From: Nonomuraea turkmeniaca
Lineage (GTDB): Bacteria > Actinomycetota > Actinomycetes > Streptosporangiales > Streptosporangiaceae
Length of the DNA: 62,426 bases
Direction: 5' to 3'
Assembly (NCBI RefSeq): GCF_005889735.1
Contig: NZ_VCKY01000030.1
Coordinates: 1 to 62,426 of the forward strand
Positions 51,190-61,400 of the stretch are shown one piece after another. The notes under the pieces were generated by a model. That model made no database searches, was not told the DNA's origin, and was given only the letters and a program-made list of their open reading frames with translations. Position 1 is the stretch's first letter, and each line of letters opens with the position of its first letter. Position numbers and translations under genes: made by a program.

Positions 51190-52344
51190 ATGGACGACCT
51201 GCTTCGCCTCGACGAGCGGCTCAACGCCGACCAGCGGCTGATCCGCGACACGGTCAGATCCTTCGTCTCCGACCGCATCCTCCCGCACGTCGGAGACTGG
51301 TTCGAGGAGGCGGCCTTCCCCGCGCGCGACCTCGCGCCCGCGCTCGGCTCGCTCGGCCTGCTCGGCATGCACCTGCACGGGTACGGCTGCGCCGGGACGG
51401 ACGCGGTGTCGTACGGCGTGGCCTGCCGGGAGCTCGAGGCAGGCGACTCCGGGCTGCGTTCGTTCGTCTCCGTCCAGGGCTCGCTGGCCATGTTCCCCAT
51501 CTGGCGGTACGGCTCGGATGAGCAGAAGGAGGAGTGGCTGCCCCGGATGTCCGCCGGCGAGGTCATCGGCTGCTTCGGCCTGACGGAGCCGGACCACGGG
51601 TCTGATCCCGCCGGCATGCGGACCTACGCCAAAAAGGACGGATCCGACTGGATCCTGAACGGCTCCAAGATGTGGATCACCAACGGCTCGATCGCCGACG
51701 TGGCCGTGGTCTGGGCCCAGACCGACGAGGGCATCCGCGGCTTCGTCGTCCCCACCTCCACCCCCGGGTTCTCCGCCCCGGAGATCCACAAGAAGATGTC
51801 CCTGCGCGCCTCCATCACCTCATCCCTCTATTTCGACGACGTGCGCCTCCCCGAGTCCGCCGTGCTCCCCGGGGTCGTCGGATTGAAGGGACCGCTGTCG
51901 TGCCTTTCGGAGGCCCGCTTCGGCATCATCTGGGGCGTCGTCGGCGCCGCCCGCGCATGCCTCGAGGCGGCCGTCGAGTACGCGAAGACCCGCGTACAGT
52001 TCGACAAGCCGATCGGAGCCTTCCAGCTGACCCAGGAGAAGCTGGCATGGATGTACGTGGGACTGGCCCAGGCCGGCCTCACGGCGCTGCATCTCGGTGA
52101 GCTGAAGGACGCGGGGCGCCTGGAGCCGCGGCAGATCAGCTTCGGCAAGTTGGCCAACGTACGGGCAGCGCTGGACATCGCCCGACAGGCTCGTTCGATC
52201 TTGGGCGGGAACGGGATCACCCTGGAGTATCCGGTCATCCGGCACATGAACAATCTCGAGAGCGTCCTGACGTACGAAGGAACTCAGGAGATCCACACGC
52301 TCGTGCTCGGCGAGGCGCTCACCGGGATCGCCGCCTATCGTTGA
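51190..52344 (+). CDS. Acyl-CoA dehydrogenase, glutaryl-CoA dehydrogenase-like
   Basis: The 384-residue flavoenzyme has GLTEPDHGSDP, the FAD region WITNGSIADV and a Glu in the active-site segment LTYEGTQEIHTLVLGEALTG near 360. The start GLRSFVSVQGSLAMFPIW and the overall spacing match glutaryl-CoA dehydrogenase, which oxidises and decarboxylates glutaryl-CoA. RBS GTAAGGAGAGG precedes ATG 51190. No other lysine-degradation gene is adjacent. Confidence 0.87.
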   Translation: MDDLLRLDERLNADQRLIRDTVRSFVSDRILPHVGDWFEEAAFPARDLAPALGSLGLLGMHLHGYGCAGTDAVSYGVACRELEAGDSGLRSFVSVQGSLAMFPIWRYGSDEQKEEWLPRMSAGEVIGCFGLTEPDHGSDPAGMRTYAKKDGSDWILNGSKMWITNGSIADVAVVWAQTDEGIRGFVVPTSTPGFSAPEIHKKMSLRASITSSLYFDDVRLPESAVLPGVVGLKGPLSCLSEARFGIIWGVVGAARACLEAAVEYAKTRVQFDKPIGAFQLTQEKLAWMYVGLAQAGLTALHLGELKDAGRLEPRQISFGKLANVRAALDIARQARSILGGNGITLEYPVIRHMNNLESVLTYEGTQEIHTLVLGEALTGIAAYR

Positions 52345-52519
52345 GCTGACGTTCTTGATCGTGGCGTACGCCCGGGGCACCGCCGCGTACCGGTGGACCT
52401 GGGCCTGAGCGCCGTGTCCTGGCTTGGTCAGGAAACAGGCGGGCATCTCGATCCGTTACTGTGAGGGGCGGGAACCGCGTCGCGTACTTGGCGGTAATCT
52501 CTGTACCCTTGCTGTGCAT

Positions 52520-52595
52520 GGGGCGTTAGCTCAATTGGCAGAGCTGCGGACTTTTAATCCGTAGGTTCCGGGTTCGAGCCCCGGGCGCCCTACCA
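52520..52595 (+). tRNA. tRNA-Lys (TTT)
   Basis: Acceptor GGGGCGT/GCGCCCT (one G-U pair at the top), D-arm TCAATTGGCAGA, anticodon loop CTTTTAA (TTT), T-loop TTCGAGC, discriminator A and encoded CCA. It borders the island with transposase and RHS genes. Confidence 0.93.
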
Positions 52596-52805
52596 CCCCA
52601 CACCCATTCGACCTGCGATTTCTCGATTTCGAGGGCCTCCGGCGAGGCCGAGACACACCGTTGGTTGCTCGCTGGTTGCTCTTCGGCACGGTTCCGGCAC
52701 ATGGCCGGGTGTTCCGGACCCCGATTTGGGCCTTTTCCCAAGCCAGACCCGCGCGAAGATCAACGGAACACCAAGTCGGAAGACCTGACGGGCACCACCT
52801 GCGGC

Positions 52806-53839
52806 CGAGCGGCTTTCCCTGGCTGACGGTGGCCGGCAAACGGCTGCGCGGCTGGATCGTCATCGACATCGACGCCACCGTCATCACCGCCACCTCCGAC
52901 AAGCACGGCGCGGCGGTCACCTTCAAGAAAACGTATGGCTTTCACCCGCTGGCCTGCTGGTGCGCCAACACCCAGGAAGCGCTGGCGATGCTGCTGCGGC
53001 CCGGGAACGCCGGCAGCAACACCGTGGCCGACCACCTGCGGGTGCTCACCGACGCGCTGGCCCAGATCCCGAACTCCTGCCAGGCCAAGATCCTGGTCCG
53101 GGTGGACGGCGCGGGCGCCACTCACGATCTGCTGGTTCATCTGGAAAGCCTGAACACCGCTCGCCGCACGGTGCGGTACCTGGTCGGCTGGATGATCACC
53201 GACCTCGACGAGCAGGCCATCGCCCGGCTGCCCGCCACCGCCTGGACCGACTCCCTCGACCAGGACGGCGACCTGCAGCCCGGCTACCACGTGGCCGAAC
53301 TCACCGGCCTCAACCAGCGCACCGGCTGGCCCGAGGGCATGCGGCTGCTGGTGCGCCGGGTCCGCCCCTCGGCCCGCCACCGCAAGAACCTGACCGCCTT
53401 CGAAACCCGGACCGGCTGGAAGTACTCGATCATCGTGACCAACATCGGCCGGATGTGGGGCATCGCCGGCTCTCACCACCCGCAATGGCTGGACGCGCTG
53501 GCCCGTGCCCACGCCGTAGTCGAGGACCGTGTCCGCGTCGGTAAGGCGATGGGCCTGCGTAATCTGCCCAGCAAGGACTGGACCGTCAACCAAGGATGGG
53601 TATTGGCCGCCAACCTCGGCCACGACCTGGACTGCTGGCTGCGTCTGCTGACCCTGCACGACCAGCCCGGGCTGGACCGCGCCGAGCCGGACACCATGCG
53701 CTACCGGCCCTATCACCTGCCCGCCCGGCTGGCCGCCCACGCCCGCCGCCGCCACCTGCGCATCGAGCGGACCTGGCCCTGGGCCCAGGCATTCGTCCTG
53801 GCCTGGCAGCGCCTCACCAACCTGCCCGCTCTCACCTGA
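52806..53839 (+). pseudogene. IS1380-family transposase, N-terminally truncated
   Basis: The frame reads RLRGWIVIDIDATVITATSDKHGAAVTFKKTYGFHPL, the first catalytic region of IS1380 transposases, and continues to the usual C-terminus (RTWPWAQAFVLAWQRLTNLPALT). The N-terminal part of about 130 residues, with the HTH, is missing; the upstream codons (52661-52805) are unrelated. The element's right end is probably near 54006 (AGAATCGAGGCTAA). The fragment lies 210 bp from tRNA-Lys. Confidence 0.75.
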
Positions 53840-54012
53840 GAGCCGGACCCGACCACGACGATCCAGGAAGGAGCCTCCTCCGGGCCCGTGGAACCCGGCG
53901 CCCCCGCAGCGTCATGCGACGGCCCGCCCCAACCGCCTCGGGGACATTACGGGCGAAACCCGCGGAGCCACTCACGCACCCCGACCAGCTGAAGAATCGA
54001 GGCTAACACCCG

Positions 54013-54744
54013 CTAAGACACGCCGTCAGATGCAGAGCCAGTGCCCGACCGAGTCAATATAGCAATCAATTGGTTAACCAGATGAGGCGGAAGATTCTCT
54101 TCCAGAAAACTCCTTGGAATGAAAAGATCTTTCTGGCCGGTCTGCATCTCATCGTTCAGCGTCATAAGCATTGTTTGCCATTGGCGGTTGTTCGCAATGG
54201 AGGGCAGGTGTTGAATCTCACTCCTCGTGCGAGCTAGGGCTGCTCTGGCATTCCGGATAGTGACATAATTCGGAGGCCCTGGAAGTATTTGCTGATCCAG
54301 ATCTATTCCTCCACGAAAAGCGAAATCAATCATTTGAGCCCCCGAGAAATCATTGCCGCGATAGGCGTTAACCTGCCGACCCAAATCCGCATCTAGTTCG
54401 CGAGGGCGCGCGGAGAATGTTACATGCTCAAGCGTTCCACTAAAAACGCAATTGACGAATTCGGCATCTATGAATGTAACGTTACTTATATGGACATTAT
54501 GGAACGAGCAGCCAATAAATGTAGCCCGACCCGGGAGGACTCGATCCCAGCGAGACTCGTCGAACACGCAGTCTAGATATGTGCTCGGCTTTCGTCCATT
54601 CCCTAGAGTGGCCGAGCGGCTCATGATGATCCCACTGAAGTTGCAGTTTAGGACATTGCTTTCAGTGACAGCGATCTCACGCCATCGCCTACCAGAGTAG
54701 TCTTCGCCCTCAACTGTTTCCCAGCCGATAAGCAGTTCGTTCAC
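54013..54744 (-). CDS. Pentapeptide-repeat-like protein, candidate immunity protein
   Basis: The 243-residue protein has a beta-helix type region with A(D/N)(L/F)xx periodicity: LNCNFSGII, YLDCVFDESRW, FIGCSFHNVHISNVTFIDAEFVNCVFSGTLEHVTF. A helical C-terminal domain follows. The gene has visibly lower GC and different codon use from its neighbours, as does the toxin-like gene upstream. Its place directly after the RHS toxin tip fits an immunity protein. It starts at GTG 54744. Confidence 0.65.
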   Translation of the reverse strand: MNELLIGWETVEGEDYSGRRWREIAVTESNVLNCNFSGIIMSRSATLGNGRKPSTYLDCVFDESRWDRVLPGRATFIGCSFHNVHISNVTFIDAEFVNCVFSGTLEHVTFSARPRELDADLGRQVNAYRGNDFSGAQMIDFAFRGGIDLDQQILPGPPNYVTIRNARAALARTRSEIQHLPSIANNRQWQTMLMTLNDEMQTGQKDLFIPRSFLEENLPPHLVNQLIAILTRSGTGSASDGVS

Positions 54745-54768
54745 GAGCTTAAGCCTATCACGTCGATT

Positions 54769-55254
54769 CTATGGGAGTCGCCCGGGCCCTTGATATAAGA
54801 CATAGCCTGCAGACCTGTAGGCACTGCCCACGGTGGTCCTTCTGACATGGGGCACGAATTGCTTGACCGTGGTCAGCTCAACTCGTAGGCCAGTGAGTCG
54901 ATCATAAAAATCTGGCCCGTTTGTGGGATTATAAACGAAGCGCGGTTTCTTGTCGGACATCACGTAGCGTGAGGCCAAGTCCGCGTTCACCGCCTCATGT
55001 AGCGCAGTACCAGCAATAGCTCGTGCTAGATTCATGTGCCCCGCTCTTAGGGCATTGTTATATTGATTCAGCAGCGTGGTAGACATTTGGGCCTTCACGC
55101 TCGACCAGCCGGCATTCAATTGCCGTTGCACAGACTCTCTGACGATCTGTGTCGTCTTCAGCTGCGCAGACCGCGTTGGGTTTGACTGCGGATCTCCCTT
55201 TCTAGAGGTGAGGCGAATGTAGACTGCAGAACCCGCCAGGGCAATATGCCCCAT
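54769..55254 (-). CDS. Toxin-tip-like protein, possible PD-(D/E)xK nuclease
   Basis: The 161-residue protein ends in a segment TNGPDFYDRLTGLRVELTTVKQFVPHV. The GPD..(x)..ELTTVK spacing resembles the D..ExxxxK core of restriction-type nucleases, an inference from the motif only. The frame is the same as that of the RHS protein stop at 55405, and stop codons separate them only within 55255-55404, where another frame is open. It is AT-rich. I suspect it is the detached C-terminal effector domain of the RHS protein. Confidence 0.5.
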   Translation of the reverse strand: MGHIALAGSAVYIRLTSRKGDPQSNPTRSAQLKTTQIVRESVQRQLNAGWSSVKAQMSTTLLNQYNNALRAGHMNLARAIAGTALHEAVNADLASRYVMSDKKPRFVYNPTNGPDFYDRLTGLRVELTTVKQFVPHVRRTTVGSAYRSAGYVLYQGPGRLP

Positions 55255-55460
55255 TGCACTGCACAAGCCGATCCCATCTTCTTGCAGAATCGCCTGTCGG
55301 CCTCAATTTGGGTGACCATCCATACATAACTGTCATAAAACGTAGCACGCTTCAGATCTTTAGGATGGACACCTCTCTTCGTTTTCAGGATGTCGACGAC
55401 TATGCTATAGTACTCGATCTCCCATTTGCGTTCCTGACATTCGCGGCTCCATATATGGAT
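55158..55460 (-). other. Open frame that bridges RHS end and toxin-like gene
   Basis: In a third frame the stretch has no stop for about 100 codons and reads KWEIEYYSIVVDILKTKRG..FYDSYVWMVTQIEADRRFCKK, plausible protein. It lacks a start codon before the internal ATG. It overlaps the RHS end by 56 bases and the toxin-like gene by 97-109 bases, so two frame changes would fuse all three into one protein. Confidence 0.5.
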
Positions 55461-58400
55461 TCATCGGGTCATAGAATGCACTGAAATTTCGCCGAGCCCG
55501 TTCACCTTCTTCTGAGTTGTCTGCCCAGAAGTCGTCGTCGGGGGCGTCTCGGCCAGCGCCCAGCCCTTCCGCTACGACATTTACTCGGCGCGCTTCTTCC
55601 TCAGAGAACCCCGGATTCCATTCAGGGTTGTTTTCCTTCCACCAGGCAGGGTCTGACTCAGCGATGGTCGGTGTGCACGCGGAGGTACCCGCGCTGATGT
55701 TCACCTGGCAGTATCCGCCGCTTGATGGGACGTAGTTGCCGTTGCTGTCCGGTGTGTAGTAGGTCATGTGGCCGGTGGGGTCAGTGCCGACCATGGGTGT
55801 GGCGTTGGCGTAGGTGTAGCGATTGGCCTGGATCGAAGGATTGGGGTTGAGGGTGGCGGTGTCGCGGCTGGTGAAGGTGCCGGTGCCGGGTTGGTACCAG
55901 CGGGCGTGCATGTTGACCTTGCCGGTGTCCGGGTCGGTGTACTCGCCCTGGTAGCCGAGTTGGGTCTTGGTGCCGGTCTGGGTGATGACGGTGCCGAAGG
56001 GGTCGTAGGCGGTGGAGGTCTGCAGGCTGGTGGTGTAGGTGGCAACCAGATCGCCGTGCAGGTCGCTCAGCGCTGCGGCAGCCGTACCGGCGCCTTCCTT
56101 CAGGCCAAGCAGGACGCCTGCGGGATCACGGGCGTAGGCGGCCTGGACGGCGCCACCGCTGTCACGCAGGGCCGCCAGGTCGTTGCCGAGCCCGGCGTAG
56201 GCGAAGGTCTGCTTGGCGGCGCCGCGGATGCGGGAGGTGACCCGGTCGAGAGCGTCATAGCTGTAGAGGCTGTCGCCGTCGGCGATGAGGCGGTCGAAGG
56301 CGTCGAAGGTGTAGCTGGTGGTGGCGCCGGCCTTGGTGCTGGTGGCCAGGGTGCCGCGCGGGGTGTAGGTGTGGTCGGTGCCGTCGCCGGAGGTCAGGCG
56401 GTTGCGTTCGTCGTAGGTGAACGTTTTGCCGCCGGCTTTGGTGCGGTTGCCGGCGGCGTCCCACTCGTAGGCGGTGGTGGCGCCGCCGGGGGCGGTCCAG
56501 GAGGTGAGCCGGCCGGCGTGGTCGTAGGCGTAGGTGTTGGTGCCTGCGCCGGCAAGGCCGGTGGTGGTCTTGGTGGTGAGGTTGTCGTCCTTGTCCCACC
56601 CGTAGGTGATCTTGGCGAGCTGGGTGCCGGCGCCGTTCTTCAGCGTCTGCGTGGTGGGCCGGTCCATGGCGTCGTAGTCGAAGCTCTGGGTGCTGGCCTG
56701 GCCGCTGGTGGCGGTGATGGTCTTCAGCCGGCTGGCCGGGTCGTAGCCATAGGTGAGGGTACGGCCGGTGACCGGATCTGTGGCGGTGGCCAGACGGTTG
56801 ACGTTGTCCCAGGTGAATGTGGCGGTGCCGGCGGCGTCGATGCGCTGGGTGGGGTTGCCGAGCGCGTCGTAGGCGTAGGCGGTTTCCTGCACGGTGGCGC
56901 GTGAGACCTTCAGCGGCAGACTGCGGTCGTTGTAGTCGACCGCGAGGTCACCGGCGGTGGTAGCGCGTCCAGCCAGGTCGTAGCCGAAGGTGCGCTCGGC
57001 GCTGGTGGCGCCGCCCCCGGCGCCGGTCTCCTTGGTGAGCCGGCCCAGGTGGTCGAAGGTGCGGTCGATCCGCACTTCACCGGGCTGGATGGTGGCCACT
57101 TGGTTGCCGGCCGCGTCGTAGAGGTGGGTCCAGGTGCGGTCGGCCGCATTCGGGTGGGCGGTGGTGGCCGGTTCGGTCACCGTTTCGGCCAGGCCGAGGC
57201 TGTTGTAGCTGGTCCAGGTGGCGTTGCCGCGGCCGTCGGTGAGCCGCGTGCGGGCGCCGGTGGCGTCGTAGCCGAACCTCGTGGTGATCGACTCGCTCGC
57301 GGAGACCGGTTCGACGAGTGAGGTCGGCCGGTTGAGCGCGTCGAAGGTCTGCCTGGTGATGTGCCCTTCGGGTGAGGTGGAGCTGGTCGCGTTGCCTGCC
57401 AGGTCGTAGCCGTAGCCGAAGGTGCGCTGCACCGCGCCCGAGCCGTTCAGATCCTTGACGCTGATTTTGCGGCCGGCCAGGTCGTACTCGGCCACGGTGG
57501 CGTTGCCGCTCAGGTCGGTCGTGATCGTCTTCGGGGCGACCGTCTTGACCAGGCGGCCGGCCAGGTCGTACTCCATGGTGGTCTTGTTGGTTGCCGGGTC
57601 GGTGGTCGAGGTGACCTCGCCGGCGGCGTTGACCGTGAAGGTGGTGACTCTGGTGGCCGGGTTCGGGCCGGGGGCGGTCTGCTTGATCAGCCGGCCGGCG
57701 TCGTCGTACTCCATCGTGGTGGTGTAGGCGGCGCTGGCGGGCTTGCGCTCGATCTGCGTGGCGGTGATCTGCCTGCCCAGGTCGTCGTAGGTGGCCTGGA
57801 TGCGGGCGCCGGTCGGGTCGATGCTGGCCAGCTGTTCCCCGGCCATGTCGTACTCGCTCACCCAGGTGCCGGCGGGCTGGCCGTCGGGGGCGGGGTCGGT
57901 GACGCGGACCTGGCGGCCGAGCTGGTCGTATTCGTACCGGGTGACGTTGCCGCGCGGGTCGGTGGTGCTGGTGCGCTGCCCGGCCGCGTCATAGCCGTGG
58001 CGGACGGTTGGGGTGATCGCGCTGCCGCCGGGCGGGGTGTACTGCGGCGCGGTACTGCTGGTCAGCCGGCCCGCCTTGTCGAAGGTGGAGGCGACGGTGC
58101 GGCCTTCAGGATCGGTCTGGTGGGTCTGGTTACCCACGGTGTCGTAGCCGACCTTGGCGGCTGGGCGGGCCTGGCTGGAAGACCCGTTCTTGTCCACCTG
58201 CATCTGCGGCGCGGTGGTCTCCACCAGCCGGTCCAGGATGTCGTAGCGCAGGGTGGTGGTGTAGTCGGCGGCGTTGGCTCCGTCTGCGTTGCCGCGGGGA
58301 TCGGTGGTGGCCACGGCCAGGCCGCGGTCGTCGTAGGTGGTGGTGGTGACCAGGTCCTGGGCGCCGTTCTCGACGGTTTGCTTGGTGGTCTGGTTGAGCT

Positions 58401-61400
58401 TGTTGTAGGCGTAGCCGGTGGTCTCGATGCGAGTGGTGCCGGCGGCCGTCAGCGTGGTCTGGGTGACGTTGCCGTTGGCGTCGTAGGTGAAGGCGGTCTT
58501 GCGGGCCAGCTCTGGATCCGGATCGTTCGGGTTGACGGGGTCCAGCGTCCGGGCCACCAGGCGGCTGGCTACGTCGTAGTCGTAGAGGGTGACGATCTCC
58601 TTGGTACCGCCGGTGACCGAGGTCTTCAGGTTGCCTGCGGGGTCATACTCCTCGGCCTTGACGACCACGTCGCGTGGCGTGGCGGAGCCGTTCAGCTTGG
58701 CGCCGACGGCGATCTGCCGCTTGAGCCGGTTGTCCATCCAGTAGTCGTTGGTGGTCTTGCGGCCCATCACGTCCACCGTCGACACCAGCCGCCCGGCCGG
58801 GTCATAGCCTCGGGTTTCCAGCACCACGTCCCTGGCCGGTTGCGGATTGACCGGGCTGCCGGTCCAACCCTTCAACGTGCTGGTGTCCGGCTCACCGCGC
58901 TTGGTAAAGGACTGCTCGATGACCGTGCCGCGCGGGTCCGTGGTACGGACCGTCCAGCCGCGGTGGTTCCACGCCTGCCGGACCACGCCACCCTCAGGGT
59001 CGGTGATGGAGTCCAGCCGGCCGTGACCGTCATAGGTGTAGGTGGTGATGCGCTCCGGCTCACCGCCGGTCGCGTCCATCACCGTCTGCGTCAGCGGGTT
59101 ACCGTCGGCGTCATAGGCGATGCGGGTCTGCGCGGTATGCGTGACGTTGCTGATCTCGTTCTTCGCGCCCGGCAAGGTGCTGGTCAGCAGACGGCCGCGC
59201 CCGTCGTAGGTGAAGGTGGTCTCGGCGCCGCCGGGGAAGGCCTCCGAGATGCGCGTGCTGGCACTCAGCCGACCGATCGGGTCGTGCTCCAGCTTGGTGA
59301 CCAGCCCTTCCGGGTCAGTCTGCTCGGCCAGGTCGCCAGCAGCGGTGTAGCGGTAGCTCCACGTGTTGCCGCGGGCGTCAGCCCTGGTCTTCACCAGCCC
59401 AGCCGGGGTGGTGCCGCCGCCCACCGCCGGCTCGCTGCCGTCGGTATAGATCGTGCTCATCGAGCGCCCCTGCGGGAAGTCCGCGGTGGCCGGGGTGGTC
59501 TGCTTGGTCACCTCCCCGAAGGTGTTGTAGTCGATCTTCGTGGCGTAGGTGTTGTCGGTGTCGCCGGCCGAGCGGCCGTCCCGGTAGGCGGTCACCTTGT
59601 CGTTGCGCGGATCGAACGGATCGCTGGCATTCAGGTAATAGGTCCAGAACTCGATCGCGCACTCGCCCGGCGCCCGGCAGTACTGCCGGCCCAGATTGTT
59701 GCCGCGCTTGTCCTGGTAGATCTCGTTGGCGATGTCGTTGCGGTCGATCACCTTGGTCAGGAAGCCGGCCTGGTCGTACTCATACCAGGTGGTGTGGCCG
59801 AGCGCGTCCGGCACGCCGCGCACGCGGTAGCCGCGCCAGGCATCGTAGAGGTAGTCGAGGGTGTTGTTGTCCGGGTCGGTCACGGTGACCTGGGCCTCGC
59901 CGGACTGCTCCTCGACGCCGATGTCGCCGATCTTCCAGGTGCCGCCGTCCTTGTCGGTGTGGGTGGCGATCCGGTCGGTCTTGGCGTCGTAGGTGTTGAC
60001 CGCCCACACCCGCCCCGAGGGAAGGGTGGTCTTCGACAGCTTGTGCGGGGCGCCGGTGCGGGCGGCATAGTGGCCAGCCACCTCCGCCGCGGTCAGCGGC
60101 TTGCCATACAGCGCGACCTCGTCCAGTTGACCCTGGAACGGAAACGCCTGCACCGCGGACGGCACAGCCGGGGACTTGGCCGGGTCAGTGACACCGTTGC
60201 CAAGGGTGGCATACGTCCGCCAGGCGGTGACCGTGCCGGTCATGCCGCCGACCTGCTGACCATCCAGGTACAGCGTCTGGTCCGCCCCGGCCACGGTCAG
60301 CGCCACATGGTGCCACTGCCCGTCGTTCACCGCGTTCGCAGAGGTGATCGGCGTGGTCACCGCATCCAGCGAACCGCGCAGCTTGCCATCAGTACCGACA
60401 TACAGCATCGCCCCTTGCGCCAGGTCGCTGCCGTTCTGGGTGTCGCCCGCTGCCATGATCACGCCGGACTGGGTGGTCTTGAACCAGGCTTCCACCGACA
60501 GCTGGTCGCCCAGGTGCGGGATGGTGTTGGAGGGCAGCTTCACCACGGATCCGGCGGCGAAGGTGGCCGCCGTGTCCGTCGTGGCCGCGAGCGCGCCCGG
60601 CTGGCCCAGTGTGATGCCCTGGTAGGTCAGGTTGCCGGCGCCGGTGCCCAGGTCTTCGCCACTGGTGGCGCCGGCGGCCTCGCCGAGCCGCCAGTAGCCG
60701 AACGGGTCGGAGTTGAGCACGCTGCTGCGATACAGCGACCCGGTACCGTACTCGTGGCTGGTGCAGTTCGGGGCCACGACCGGGGCGCACACCTGCGTCA
60801 ACCGGCCAGCGTCGTAACCGTAGGTCCACGTCAGTGCCTGGCCGTCGATCGGGTCGCTGGTGATCGACGCCACTCGATCCGCCTGCCAGGTGAATGTCAG
60901 CGACCGGCCGCCCACGCCGGTGACCGTGGTCAGCTTCCCGCTGGTGTCGTAGGTCAGTTGCTGGCTGCGGCCGCGCTGGTCGGTGATCGATGTCAGTCGG
61001 CCGCTGGTGTCGAAGCGGTAGCTGGTGGAGGCCTTGTCCATCAGTCGCCAGCCGCCGCTCTGCTCGGCGAGGGTGGCGTGCATGCCGGGCGGCGGCTGGA
61101 AGGTGCCGTCCCCGTTGGCCTTGAACCGCACCTGCCGCCCGTCCGGGTAGGTCACCAGTGCCGACGTCGAGGCGCCCCGCACCTCCTTGATCACCTTCAT
61201 GTCCCAGCGGGTCGACCAGCCAGGGCCGAACATGCCGTCGGTGCGCGGGTCCATGCTGTTGTAGGTGCGCACCACCGACAGCGGCGGCCCCACGGTGGCC
61301 ACGTCCAGGTCGGTGAAGGTGCTGGTGTAGTTGCCGTTTTGCTGGTTGAACTCCTGCCCCGCAACGCCGGAGTTGGCCAGGTTCGAGGTGACGGCCGGCT

